Under the pieces are notes generated by a model. That model made no database searches and was not told the DNA's origin. It saw nothing but the letters and a program-made list of their open reading frames with translations. Made by a program: the position numbers and the translations under genes. 64,000 nt of DNA, taken from positions 310,001 through 374,000 of the forward strand of contig NZ_JBBVGT010000003.1 of NCBI RefSeq assembly GCF_042159835.1. The letters are read 5' to 3'. Shown here in pieces: positions 27,819-36,925 of the stretch (position 1 is the first letter of the stretch; each line of letters opens with the position of its first letter). Source of the DNA: Albibacterium profundi. Its GTDB lineage: Bacteria > Bacteroidota > Bacteroidia > Sphingobacteriales > Sphingobacteriaceae.

Positions 27819-28517
27819 ATGGCATTTTATATACATCAGCGGCGCAATTGGACAAATTTTCAATGGAATGAAGAAGAGTTTATTCACCTTAAGGTCGAAC
27901 TGGAGAATAGGACGGCTACCCAGATTACATCCAAAGAACGCATAGATCGGAGACTGTGGAATCCAGTAGCTCTTCGTGAGGCGATAATAAATGCGATCGT
28001 TCATAATGACTTTACACGAGAAGTACCACCTAAGTTTGAGATATTCTCGGATCGGATTGAAATTACTTCAGCAGGTATTTTGCCTGAGGGATTAAGTGAA
28101 GAAGAATTCTTTGATGGAGTTTCGATCCCACGTAATCGTGAGTTGATGCGTGTATATAGAGATTTGGAACTCGTAGAGCAGTTAGGATCAGGAGTGCCGC
28201 GGATTTTAGAAAGTTACGGTAGAGAATGCTTCCGTTTTATGGACAACTTTACACGGATGACTTTTCCTTCAACCGAACAAGTCACCCCGCAAGTCACCCC
28301 GCAAGTAGTTGCACTCTTAAAAGTGTTTGATGGGGTTCACAATAGAGGAGAACTGCAATTAAAATTAGGTTTGACTGATCGCGAGCATTTTAGAAAGACT
28401 TATTTGCAACCAGCGGTAGATAATGGTTTCGTTGCTCTAACAATTCCCGACAAGCCCACTAGTAGCAAGCAGCAGTATGTTTTGACTGAATTGGGAAAAC
28501 AAACGGCTAATCGATGA
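27819..28517 (+). CDS. ATP-binding protein, COG2865 type, N-terminally truncated
   Basis: This protein corresponds to the C-terminal half of COG2865 proteins (AlbA_2 plus divergent ATP-binding domain plus winged helix), which are putative regulators or toxin-antitoxin-like factors. It shows NPVALREAIINAIVHNDF near residues 51-68, the GHKL-like ATP-binding helix, and VEQLGSGVPRILESYG. The DNA-binding-like C-terminus carries the repeated VTPQVTPQV. The AlbA_2 domain expected in the first 200 residues is missing. A GTG at 27780 extends the frame but falls inside the operator, so the ATG at 27819 is chosen. It may be a pseudogene fragment or a natural short form. Confidence 0.7.
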   Translation: MAFYIHQRRNWTNFQWNEEEFIHLKVELENRTATQITSKERIDRRLWNPVALREAIINAIVHNDFTREVPPKFEIFSDRIEITSAGILPEGLSEEEFFDGVSIPRNRELMRVYRDLELVEQLGSGVPRILESYGRECFRFMDNFTRMTFPSTEQVTPQVTPQVVALLKVFDGVHNRGELQLKLGLTDREHFRKTYLQPAVDNGFVALTIPDKPTSSKQQYVLTELGKQTANR

Positions 28518-28606
28518 ATTAGGTAAAACTGGTGCTTGAAATGGATAATGTCTTATGGAATCTCCCCACCTAAGGCATCAATATCAATATGAAATCTAAA
28601 ATCACT
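28464..28606 (+). repeat. parent copy of the 143-bp direct repeat
   Basis: This stretch spans the last codons of the COG2865-type gene, the spacer and the first codons of the 28589 gene. It recurs, diverged, 970 bp upstream at 27494-27635. Confidence 0.75.
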
Positions 28607-29554
28607 ATTCTTCTACTGCTGTGCTCCTTAATGAGCTTTGGTCAGTCGCGGGAACTTTTAAACGAAATTAGTATCGATGTGGGTAAGGAGCTTGAGGGGA
28701 GCGAACTAAGAGGTAGTCGCTATTGGTTCTATTTTAAGAAGAATCAAGAAAATGAAATTAAGCGTACTAATGAATTTCGCTTTCCGGAACATCTAAATCC
28801 GACGATCATCAGCCTCCTGGAAAAATATGCGGATAGTCTTGTCATGGATGAGGTATACCGATTGAGTGTCTATCACGATGTATACTCCTCAAAGGTATAT
28901 GCTTATGCGGATACTGTGTTCTCGCATGATGGTGTGTTTGTAAACTCAAACAATTATTTAAGCCGTCCTAAAATTGGTCTAGGACAATTTCAGGACAAGT
29001 TACATGATGAGTTGCGGAGTCATCAGCAAGAAGTAGATACATTCAGTCTGTCTGACTGGCGGAAGCCCATTTTTATCTTGGTCGAACCATTTGATGAGAA
29101 ACATCAAGTAATCACGGAAAATAAGTTAGTTAAATATCTGGACAGTTCGCTGAATGTACCATGGAAGAAGCCCATCTACCACGCAAATCCGATTAATGCA
29201 ATCGCCGAAATTAGACTGCGAAAAGGGTTTCTTTCAATCGATAAGCTGAATCCAGTTTATCGATATCATGACTTTGTTCGCTTTTATTTCGCATTACGTC
29301 AACAATATAAAAATACATGGGTGGGTTTTGTAGATAGAGAAATTGATTTGCCTGACAACCCTGAACTCATGGTGTCGGTTATTTTTAATCCGCTAACTTT
29401 AAAAGTTGAAAACCCAGTCATTCACAACAGTGACCCTGAAAAGGCCATGCTATTAATTGATTGGATTGAAAAGTTGAATTTGTCCGAACGTATGTTTTAT
29501 TGGCGATATATGGCCGAGGCCAAAAGAACATATTACTTTACCGTCACGCCATAA
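28589..29554 (+). CDS. hypothetical secreted protein
   Basis: This 321-aa protein has a clear signal peptide (MKSKITILLLLCSLMSFGQ) and an unrecognised mature part. It is rich in charged and aromatic residues, with two loosely similar halves. The second includes PVYRYHDFVRFYFALRQQ, and the C-terminal region resembles the two-domain secreted proteins that pair with TonB-C-like modules in Bacteroidetes. No catalytic motif was found. Its 5' end was part of an old tandem duplication. The 3' end overlaps a convergent DUF805 remnant by 11 bp. Confidence 0.7.
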   Translation: MKSKITILLLLCSLMSFGQSRELLNEISIDVGKELEGSELRGSRYWFYFKKNQENEIKRTNEFRFPEHLNPTIISLLEKYADSLVMDEVYRLSVYHDVYSSKVYAYADTVFSHDGVFVNSNNYLSRPKIGLGQFQDKLHDELRSHQQEVDTFSLSDWRKPIFILVEPFDEKHQVITENKLVKYLDSSLNVPWKKPIYHANPINAIAEIRLRKGFLSIDKLNPVYRYHDFVRFYFALRQQYKNTWVGFVDREIDLPDNPELMVSVIFNPLTLKVENPVIHNSDPEKAMLLIDWIEKLNLSERMFYWRYMAEAKRTYYFTVTP

Positions 29555-29774
29555 CCATCTTCGGATTTTCACCATATTTATTGGGTCCATACTTGCTATC
29601 TGTCAACAGAAGCACCAATAACCAGATTCCTCCAATGACGGGTATTAAGCTTATGAAGATCATTGCTCCACTGTTACCAGTATCATGTAAGCGCCTAACG
29701 GTTACCGCAAGACCGGGGATCAATGCTGCTACAGCGTAACAAGTATATAAAGGACCGTAAAAATTGTAAGGGTT
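29544..29774 (-). pseudogene. DUF805 membrane protein, 3' fragment
   Basis: Read leftward, this stretch encodes about 76 residues that match the end of a DUF805 membrane protein (YhaH-like). The parts are NPYNFYGPLYTCYAVAALIP, then the family hallmark VTVRRLHDTGNSG, a second membrane helix IFISLIPVIGGIWLLVLLL, and the tail SKYGPNKYGENPK. There is no start codon and a stop lies immediately upstream of the fragment, so the first membrane helices are lost. Confidence 0.75.
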
Positions 29775-29828
29775 TTATAATTGTCTAAAGTTATTGAATA
29801 CTACTAAATTAAAAAACTGAAATTGATT

Positions 29829-30059
29829 TTACAGTTTCCCTTTCCTCAATAGCTTGACGTACAGGTTTTCTACTTTGGTTCTTGCCCAAGGGGTTCTTCT
29901 TAAGAAGGTTAAAGACGATTTAAGACTTGGGTTTTCATTGAAACACTTAATCTTTATTTCCTGTCCTAGTCCTTCCCAGCCCTTATAGTGTGCGACTAAG
30001 CTTTCGATGATGTCATCTAACCGTTTTCCATGTAACGGATTATTGGGTTGCTCTTGCAT
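29829..30059 (-). CDS. VF530 family (DUF2132) small protein
   Basis: This 76-aa protein matches the VF530 family, whose structure suggests DNA binding. Signature parts are NPLHGKRLDDIIESLVAHY at about 7-25, IKIKCFNENPSLKSSLTFL in the middle, and RRTPWARTKVENLY near the end. Length is normal for the family. It stands alone with no close operon partner. The function in cells is not established. Confidence 0.88.
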   Translation of the reverse strand: MQEQPNNPLHGKRLDDIIESLVAHYKGWEGLGQEIKIKCFNENPSLKSSLTFLRRTPWARTKVENLYVKLLRKGKL

Positions 30060-30119
30060 ATATAAATTGTGGGCTATAGTTTGCTAATTAATATACAATT
30101 ATAGCGAATCTAGAGATGA

Positions 30120-30469
30120 AATAATAATTGCTGAGTAAATCTATTCTTGCCAACTAGCATCAATGAGCGCCATTGAAAGCGCTGCGACGCTAACCATGCG
30201 GACATCCACCGTTCCTTTTCGAACATATTCCCACGGCGGCGCCAACAAGGTATCACCCGCTCCCAACCATGTTTTAAATGGACAGTTAACAAACCCTGAT
30301 CAATCAGTAAACAAACAGTATTCAAACAGTCATTTTACCAGGGTATGAGGACTGTTCAACCACTGTTTGACCACTGTTTGACCACTGTTCTTCCTGACAA
30401 AGTTAAAAGCGTTTTCTCATCATGATTCCATAAGAATTGAAAATCGTGGCCGGAGTTTGGAACAAATAA
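30120..30469. repeat. noncoding element with inverted 11-bp repeat array
   Basis: This gap between VF530 and susD holds no supported gene. Open frames over 30110-30348 exist on both strands but lack homology I can name. The core at 30276-30394 contains 11-bp units in phase. Five units at 30276-30330 carry CAAACAGT-like ends (AAACAAACAGT and ATTCAAACAGT the clearest). After a 20-bp spacer come four units at 30351-30394 in the opposite sense (ACTGTTTGACC twice, flanked by ACTGTTCAACC and ACTGTTCTTCC). The remaining sequence may be a dispersed repeat. Confidence 0.7.
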
Positions 30470-30507
30470 AAAAGAGGCTGTTCGGTTAAATGAACAGCCT
30501 CTTTGAA
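30470..30507 (-). terminator. terminator of the susC-susD operon
   Basis: The stem AAAGAGGCTGTTC / GAACAGCCTCTTT (13 bp) encloses an 8-base loop and lies just past the susD stop. The A-rich bases on its left supply the T-run for minus-strand transcripts. Confidence 0.88.
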
Positions 30508-30535
30508 TAGGGTTACCGTGATGGTAAGTGTGCCC

Positions 30536-32092
30536 TTAGTATTCAGGGTTCTGATCCAATTCTTTATTCAGATCGAGCTCGCCAAGTGGGATAGGCCACC
30601 AGTAGTCGCGTTTCGGATCAAAGCTGCGGACTTCGAGCTCTTTGCCATTGTAGGCGTGGACTGGGCCACTCAACATTTCTTCGCCGATCATCCAGCGACG
30701 GATGTCATTATAGAAATAACCTTCGCCTACAAGTTCGATGCGGCGTTCGTGGCGTATTTCTTCACGAAGGGTTTCTTTGGTATGACCGGGTTCAATGTGC
30801 GGCATATCAACGCGATCGCGAATGGCGTTGAGTGCGTCGTAAACTTGGGGCGATGGGCCGGAGAATTCATTGAGTGCTTCAGCATACATCAGTAGGACAT
30901 CTGCATAGCGAATCACCATGTAGTTGGTTTCCGACTGCCCACCTTTGAGATCGGCTTTGTCGGATGGTGGTTTCTCCTCATCATAGATGCTGTATTTCTT
31001 CATGCCGTAACCGGTGACAGCGAAGCGGCTTTCACTAACCGTTTCACCCATATAGGTAGCGCCAGGATAAACGATGGTCATGTCCATGCGTGGGTCGCGG
31101 TTGGCGTAAATATTATCCGGATCGTACAAATCTGACTCGTTGTAAGGTAGGCCGTCCTTCATGTAATAGGCGTCGATCAACTCCCGCAAGGGGGCGTTGG
31201 TGTTGTACTGACGGCAGATTAAGTCAAAGGAGTGGCCACCGTCTGGATAGATGTATTGAATGTCGAAGATAACTTCTTCATTGTTCTCATTCTCAGGTAA
31301 AAATAGAGCTCGGTAGTCGGGGTACAGATCGTACTGACCCAGGTCAATCACGGCCTTGGCTGCTTTCGCTGCTGCATCCCATTTTTGGATGTCATTGTTG
31401 GTGTTAAACAGTGGGCTGGCCTCAAAGAGTAATACTCTTGCTTTTAAAGCTAGTGCGGCACCTTGGGTAACGCGACCAACATTGGCGCCGGAATAAGAGG
31501 GTGGGAGAACAGGTGCTGCTTCATCTAAATCTTTGATGATTTGAGCTACGACCTCGGCTCGTGGTGTACGCGGAAGATCTCCTTGCTCGAGTGCCGGAGG
31601 GTCTAAGATTAAAGGAACATCACCATAATAGGCCTCTAGGAAGAAATAATACAAGGCTCGTAGAAACTTGGCTTCGCCCTTCATGCGAGCTTTCTTTTCT
31701 TCATCGATATCTACTCGATCTACATTCGCTAGGAAGGCGTTGGCACGACCGATTCCCATATAGGAGCGAGCCCAGCGGTTGGCGATAACGCCGCCGGTGG
31801 TTTCCATTTGCTTTCCAGAAGCGATGGAATTGAAGCCTTTGGCATCACTGTAGTTATAAGCATTTGGCGTGGCTGTGTCCTCCCAAAGTGGGGTAGCCTC
31901 ATTGCCATAGATGCCATCATAGCGCAGGATATTATAAACGCCTGTTAGGGCGGCGTCTGCTGCTGCTTCTGAGTTCCAGAAATTACTTTCTACGTATTTG
32001 TCGTCCGGACTGCTGTCCAACAGGCGATCCCCACATGAGCCGAAAATCAAGCTGCTGATTAGGATTCCGTAACATATTTTATTGCGTAACAT
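30536..32092 (-). CDS. SusD/RagB family nutrient-binding outer-membrane lipoprotein
   Basis: This 518-aa lipoprotein has a lipobox ending at Cys20 (LIFGSC) and should sit on the outer surface, capping its SusC partner and binding a glycan or similar nutrient. SusD features include the tetratricopeptide-rich region with AKFLRALYYFFLEAYYGDVP near 140-160 and ALALKARVLLFEASPLF near 215-231. The C-terminal SusD signature is YADVLLMYAEALNEFSG, followed by EEIRHERRIELVGEG. The gene lies 22 bp after susC on the same strand, with a strong terminator after it. The ligand is not predictable, since no enzyme is linked to the pair. Confidence 0.95.
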   Translation of the reverse strand: MLRNKICYGILISSLIFGSCGDRLLDSSPDDKYVESNFWNSEAAADAALTGVYNILRYDGIYGNEATPLWEDTATPNAYNYSDAKGFNSIASGKQMETTGGVIANRWARSYMGIGRANAFLANVDRVDIDEEKKARMKGEAKFLRALYYFFLEAYYGDVPLILDPPALEQGDLPRTPRAEVVAQIIKDLDEAAPVLPPSYSGANVGRVTQGAALALKARVLLFEASPLFNTNNDIQKWDAAAKAAKAVIDLGQYDLYPDYRALFLPENENNEEVIFDIQYIYPDGGHSFDLICRQYNTNAPLRELIDAYYMKDGLPYNESDLYDPDNIYANRDPRMDMTIVYPGATYMGETVSESRFAVTGYGMKKYSIYDEEKPPSDKADLKGGQSETNYMVIRYADVLLMYAEALNEFSGPSPQVYDALNAIRDRVDMPHIEPGHTKETLREEIRHERRIELVGEGYFYNDIRRWMIGEEMLSGPVHAYNGKELEVRSFDPKRDYWWPIPLGELDLNKELDQNPEY

Positions 32093-32114
32093 ATCTTTTC
32101 CGTTTTTTTAGATT

Positions 32115-35100
32115 TTAAAAAGTAACATTAATTCCACCGCTGAGGGTTTTAATCATCGGGTAATGGTACAGTGAGCTTACATTTACCGATGTTTCCGGAT
32201 CATAGTCTTTGTACTTGCTAAAGGTGAAATAGTTCTGGAGGTTGACGTATAAATGGATGTTCTGTACTTTAATCTGAGATAACCAACGCTCAGGAAGGCT
32301 GTAACCCAATTGGATGTTACGGATACGTAAGTATGATCCATCGCGTAGCCAGAAGTCGGAGCGTCTGAAGTTAGCCTGACCGTCTTTGGCTTCGGTTACA
32401 ATTGGTAGTCGTGCATTGGTGTTTTCAGGTGTCCATGCGTCCGTTGCCCATTCCCAAGTAGCGTTTGCCCCATTGTTGAACGGGAAAGCAATGTTCCCGG
32501 TAGGGTAAACTTTCATGCCGGCTACTCCTTGGAAGGTGGCGCCTAGGTCAAAGCCCTTGTAGCCTACGTTGAACTGTGCTCCGAAGGTATATTTCGGCAT
32601 AATGGATGATGAATTCATTACGACACGGTCGTCTCCATTAATAATTCCATCTCCGTTGACATCCCGGTATTTGATAAAGCCTGGAATGGTACCTGAACCT
32701 TGGTCTGCCCATTGCTCGATTTCTTCATCAGTCTGGAAGATGCCGACTGCTTCTAAAAGATAATGCGAGTTCATCGGTAAGCCTTCTTGAGTAATGGTGG
32801 ACAGGTTCGTTCCGTCGTCATAAAGGATCTGACCGTCTAAGTCGATCACTTCATTTTTATTGTAATTGAAGTTACCGGATACATCATACCACCAGTCGCC
32901 TTTTTGATCGCGATAAGCTAGGCTTAGTTCGTAACCTGTATTGTCTACGGTACCAACGTTTCTTTTCGGACCACCGAGATTACCGACTTGTGCCGGAAGG
33001 TTGACCGTACGCAGGATGTCGGTAGTACGTCTTTTATACACCTCACCTGTAAAGCTTAATTTATTATTGAAAATTCCTAAATCAACACCCAAGTTATAGC
33101 TGGTTGTTGTCTCCCAGGAGATATTCGGATCGGAATAGGAATTGGTAGCCGCACCGGATACCAATGCGCCGCCGAAGGAATAGTCTTGTCCGAGTACAAT
33201 GGATTGTTCGTAGCTATAAAGTGAAACAGCCTGATTACCCATGGAGCCCACGGATGCTCTTAACTTGAAGAAATCAAAGAAACTGTCTTCCATAAAGGTT
33301 TCTTTATCAAGACGCCAAGCTGCAGATGCTCCGGGGAAGAAACCCCAACGCTTTCCGGGTGCAAAGCGTGAAGATCCGTCATAACGAGCGGTTAGCTCTA
33401 ATAGGTATTTCTCTTTGTAGTCGTAATTAGCACGTCCGAAATAGGAGATCAGGATATCTTCGGTAGAAGAACCGTTGATTGCCAATCGTTCTGTTCCAAC
33501 GCCGATAGCGGTAAGTGATCCGTCTAAGTAACCGGTGGTCTGTGCATCAAAGCCTTGACTATGGTACCAGTCGTAACCGCCACCGATCATCAGGTTCAAG
33601 TTGTGATCTTCCGAGAAGTTACCCGCCCAGCTTAGGGTGTTAAATATGTGCAACTTCATGTCGTTGTAATCGTAGTTATAAGCTCTAGGCGCAGTAGCTG
33701 GGTTGTTCCATGTCTGGATGATGGGATCTCCATTTTCATCTGGTTGGTTCAGTTGCTTGGTCATATGCGGTACAAAGCGTTCCTGAAATCCATCGTATTT
33801 GTCCATACCCAGTTTTGCGTGGTAGGTTATGTTGAACGGCAATTGATAGTCAGCGTACAAGGTGGTTAAGAAACGTTGCACCGTTTTTTTATAATTTCCT
33901 TGTTCCGCAAGCATTCTTGGGTGCTCCCAGTTGTTTCTTCCTTGGGTTCTGATGGTCGGCACGCCATAAGCGCCATTGGCCAATGTATCGGGTAAAAGAG
34001 GCAAGGCGCGCATCACACCTTTCCAGAAATCACCGTTCCCGTATACCGGTTGCGTATAGTTCCGGTAGTAACCGTTTAGAGTAAGACCCACTGTAAGTCG
34101 GTCGTTAACCTTCGCAGACGTATTGATGCCGAGCGAGTATTTGTTCTCATTATTATTTGGACCAATGACAATACCGTCGCGATCAAGGAAACCTACTGAC
34201 AGACGGTAATTGATCGTTTCTGAAGAGCCTGAGAAGCTTAAGTCGTGCTTCTGCATCAGGCCGGGCTCCATAGCAATGTCAAACCAGTTGCTCGCCGGAT
34301 ATAAGTAAGGGTCTTTACCTACGCCTGCTTCATAAGCTGCAATTTCTTCGTCAGAATATTCCGGTTGCGACTTCCCGCTGTTCAGTCCGGCCTGGTTTTT
34401 CAAACGCATATAAGCCAATGGATCCCAGATGGCATCTGGTAGGCGAGTAGCTTCTTGCGATCCTATGTAATAGTTATAATTTACTTTCGATCTTCCTTTT
34501 CCTGTTTTGGTGGTTACCAAGATAACCCCGTTTGCAGCTCGAGAACCATAAATGGCCGCCGATGCATCCTTCAGGATGGTGATGTTGGCAATGTCTGCTG
34601 GGTTTAACTCGTCCATAGAATATTCAATCCCGTCTACCAAAACCAAGGGGTTACTATTGTTCAAGGTACCGACCCCGCGAATGCGGATGGTTGCTCTATC
34701 AACCCCCGGCATACTGTTGCTCAGGTTGGTAAACAAGCCTGGGACGCCGTGAAGTGCATTACTCACATTGGTGATGGGCTCATTTTCTCGATCTTCCATG
34801 TCGACTGTCGTAATGGCCCCCGTTAGATTTTGCCTTACTTGTTCTCCGTAACCAACAACGACTACATCCTCCAAGTTGTTAGTAGACCGCTCCAAAACGA
34901 TATTCAGCTGACCCGTGTTTTGATTGACGGTCACGGTCTGCGACTGCATGCCGACGAACTGAAATTTTAATTCTGTGCCGACAGCTACGGAAACACTGAA
35001 TTGCCCGTTATTGTCGGTTGAGATCAGCGGCTGATTATTAGCCATAATGGAGACTCCTGGAAGGGTGCCGCCATCTTCTGCAGCTTTAACGACGCCTTCT

Positions 35101-35222
35101 ACTGTGACCAACTCTTGGGCTTTTATGCCGAACGGAAGCATGCAGATAAGCAGGCTAAAAGCTGCCAGGTACCGTATTAAATACCGCTGCTTTTGTTTAA
35201 ATAAAAAGTCGAGATTTTTCAT
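32115..35222 (-). CDS. SusC/RagA family TonB-dependent outer-membrane transporter
   Basis: I choose the ATG at 35222 over one 48 bp upstream because the signal peptide region (RYLIRYLAAFSLLICMLPFG) then begins at a normal distance. The mature protein starts with a carboxypeptidase-D-like beta domain (VTVEGVVKAAEDGGTLPGVS), followed by the TonB box and plug start DVVVVGYGEQ and the plug segment PGVDRATIRIRGVGTLN. A long beta barrel makes up the rest. About 1035 aa is typical. It forms a bellows-type uptake complex with the SusD downstream. No anti-sigma/sigma pair or sensor is adjacent; a dyad lies about 105-130 bp upstream. Confidence 0.96.
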   Translation of the reverse strand: MKNLDFLFKQKQRYLIRYLAAFSLLICMLPFGIKAQELVTVEGVVKAAEDGGTLPGVSIMANNQPLISTDNNGQFSVSVAVGTELKFQFVGMQSQTVTVNQNTGQLNIVLERSTNNLEDVVVVGYGEQVRQNLTGAITTVDMEDRENEPITNVSNALHGVPGLFTNLSNSMPGVDRATIRIRGVGTLNNSNPLVLVDGIEYSMDELNPADIANITILKDASAAIYGSRAANGVILVTTKTGKGRSKVNYNYYIGSQEATRLPDAIWDPLAYMRLKNQAGLNSGKSQPEYSDEEIAAYEAGVGKDPYLYPASNWFDIAMEPGLMQKHDLSFSGSSETINYRLSVGFLDRDGIVIGPNNNENKYSLGINTSAKVNDRLTVGLTLNGYYRNYTQPVYGNGDFWKGVMRALPLLPDTLANGAYGVPTIRTQGRNNWEHPRMLAEQGNYKKTVQRFLTTLYADYQLPFNITYHAKLGMDKYDGFQERFVPHMTKQLNQPDENGDPIIQTWNNPATAPRAYNYDYNDMKLHIFNTLSWAGNFSEDHNLNLMIGGGYDWYHSQGFDAQTTGYLDGSLTAIGVGTERLAINGSSTEDILISYFGRANYDYKEKYLLELTARYDGSSRFAPGKRWGFFPGASAAWRLDKETFMEDSFFDFFKLRASVGSMGNQAVSLYSYEQSIVLGQDYSFGGALVSGAATNSYSDPNISWETTTSYNLGVDLGIFNNKLSFTGEVYKRRTTDILRTVNLPAQVGNLGGPKRNVGTVDNTGYELSLAYRDQKGDWWYDVSGNFNYNKNEVIDLDGQILYDDGTNLSTITQEGLPMNSHYLLEAVGIFQTDEEIEQWADQGSGTIPGFIKYRDVNGDGIINGDDRVVMNSSSIMPKYTFGAQFNVGYKGFDLGATFQGVAGMKVYPTGNIAFPFNNGANATWEWATDAWTPENTNARLPIVTEAKDGQANFRRSDFWLRDGSYLRIRNIQLGYSLPERWLSQIKVQNIHLYVNLQNYFTFSKYKDYDPETSVNVSSLYHYPMIKTLSGGINVTF

Positions 35223-35326
35223 TTTACTATGTTTATGAATGGATTGATTGAATGCCGCAAATAGACTCATCTTAAGGTTAATTTAAGTTAATATCTGGTT
35301 GTCTTTAGGTTAAATATTTGTGAACA

Positions 35327-35352
35327 CCTTCCGAATTAATTGATTCGAAAGG
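35327..35352. promoter_or_regulatory. 26-bp dyad upstream of susC
   Basis: CCTTCCGAATTAA and TTGATTCGAAAGG form a 26-bp near-palindrome (three base-pair mismatches) in the 287-bp gap between susC and the next gene. It is a candidate operator for susC. No exact TAnnTTTG box was found next to it on the minus strand. Confidence 0.4.
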
Positions 35353-35508
35353 GTTCGAAGTTTGTTTTAATGCGCTTCTTTGATATAAAAGAAACTAAAC
35401 ACAATAATAATAAACATTATTATAGAAAACAAAACTAAAAAAGAAATAAATCGAAATTGTAAAAAGTTTTTTTCTAAACGATCGGAGGTCAAGGTTTGTT
35501 AGCCTACC

Positions 35509-35652
35509 ATGAAACGTCCGAAAATATTCTCAGGAATGAGTAAACGACAATACTGGGCATTTAAGTGGTTCTTCTTAGTGCCCTTAGGGATTTATCTTAC
35601 AGGTCGTCTGATTATGCTTGCCGTGCTTTTAATTGATTCTTGGAACCGCTAA
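35509..35652 (+). CDS. small membrane protein, 47 aa (tentative)
   Basis: An ATG at 35509 opens a 47-codon frame. The product starts basic (MKRPKIFSGMSKRQYWAFKW) and carries one hydrophobic segment FFLVPLGIYLTGRLIMLAVLLI, as small single-pass membrane proteins do. GGAGG lies about 20 bases upstream. The 3' end overlaps the convergent brnQ gene by 41 bp, which weakens the call. No homolog is recognised. Confidence 0.35.
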   Translation: MKRPKIFSGMSKRQYWAFKWFFLVPLGIYLTGRLIMLAVLLIDSWNR

Positions 35653-36925
35653 TTGCCCAGGTAGTAAAAAAGAAGATTGCTGATGGTACTACCCAGCCGA
35701 GTTCATAATCAAAAAGAGGAATATTACTCAGTACTTGGATGCTGTAGCTGTCGGGGCCGATCAATCCTAAGTGTTCTAGCAAATGAAACATGGCAATGAC
35801 TGTGGAAGCTAATAGTGCAGCAATGTAGGGTAGTCGATTGCTTACTATGCGGGAAAAGAAAACAAAATAGAGAACGAGTGTGATAGCGATAGGATAAACA
35901 AAACTCAAGATAGGATAAGCAAAGCTTATGATATTGTCCACCCCGGTAATAGATAGGACGCAGGATGCAATACAGCAGATGGTAACCAACAGTTTATAAC
36001 CTAGTTTTCCTTTGCTCAGATTAGAGAAGAAGCTACCAAAAGCAGAGACGAGCGCGACGGAAGTAGTTAGACAAGCTAGGGCGATGGAAATCGCAATGCC
36101 GAGGGTGCCATAAGCGCCCAAGACGGAATGGGAGATGTGCATGAGTAGTTCGGAGCGCTTTATGCCGGTATCTGATACTCCTGAGGTTGCGCCCAGATAA
36201 ATAAGTCCGCCGTATACAATAAACAAAAAAATAGATGAAAGTGCCCCCGCAGTGATAACTACCTGCATTTTTGAGCGGGTGTTTTCATAACCTTTGGTTC
36301 TCGAGGCGGCAATGATGATCCCAGCAAAAATGACGGATGCTAAGACGTCCAGTGTTTGATAACCTTCAATAAAACCCAAGGTAAAAGATTCGCCGGTACT
36401 TAAAGAAGACTCACTGAAGCTGTCGACTGGTGAAAATATACCTATGAAAACTAAAAAGATCAATAGAATAAGCAGTATCGGCGTAAGAATGTTGCCGATG
36501 ATATCAACTACACGGGTAGGGCGTATGGTCAACAACCAGGTTGCTAGGAAAAAGACGATAGAGGTCCAAACCGGTCCGGAGCTTGGAAAGGAAGGCAAGA
36601 TACCTACCTCATAGGTTGTAGCTGCCGTTCTCGGGATGGCGATTAGCGGGCCTATACATAGCATAATGATGGTCCCTAGTATGGGCGACAGGTAGGGGTG
36701 TATTTTGGCTCCCAGATCTTCAAAGCGTTCTCCGGCCTTAACCACCGAAAGGATTCCGAGAAATGGTAATAAGATACCGGTGAGTCCGAATGCCAAAATG
36801 GTAATCCATACATGGCTGCCAATTTGTATTCCTATATAGGGGGGAAGTAACAGGTTTCCTGCACCAAAGAACATGGCGAATAGAGCAAAGCCTATGGTGA
36901 TGATATCTCTTGTCTTTTTATTCAA
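35612..36925 (-). CDS. brnQ: branched-chain amino acid:cation symporter BrnQ
   Basis: This 437-aa protein with about twelve hydrophobic segments matches BrnQ/LivCS carriers, which take up leucine, isoleucine and valine with Na+ or H+. The N-terminal hallmark IGFALFAMFFGAGNLLLPPY is complete. The gene appears to start with TTG at 36925, since no in-frame ATG is found upstream and the next residues already belong to the conserved start. It stands alone between susC and a HEAT-like protein gene. Confidence 0.93.
   Translation of the reverse strand: MNKKTRDIITIGFALFAMFFGAGNLLLPPYIGIQIGSHVWITILAFGLTGILLPFLGILSVVKAGERFEDLGAKIHPYLSPILGTIIMLCIGPLIAIPRTAATTYEVGILPSFPSSGPVWTSIVFFLATWLLTIRPTRVVDIIGNILTPILLILLIFLVFIGIFSPVDSFSESSLSTGESFTLGFIEGYQTLDVLASVIFAGIIIAASRTKGYENTRSKMQVVITAGALSSIFLFIVYGGLIYLGATSGVSDTGIKRSELLMHISHSVLGAYGTLGIAISIALACLTTSVALVSAFGSFFSNLSKGKLGYKLLVTICCIASCVLSITGVDNIISFAYPILSFVYPIAITLVLYFVFFSRIVSNRLPYIAALLASTVIAMFHLLEHLGLIGPDSYSIQVLSNIPLFDYELGWVVPSAIFFFTTWAISGSKNQLKARQA

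Noticed and set aside
12805..28588. Attachment sites or an integrase for the defence island
   Set aside because: No recombinase gene, tRNA or flanking direct repeat at both ends was found; only the one-sided duplication at 27.5/28.5 kb.
29500..29739. Plus-strand frame of 79 codons
   Set aside because: It is antisense to the DUF805 remnant, whose motifs are clear on the other strand.
30110..30348. Open frames on both strands in the repeat region before susD
   Set aside because: No domain is seen and they coincide with the structured 11-bp repeats; more likely noncoding.
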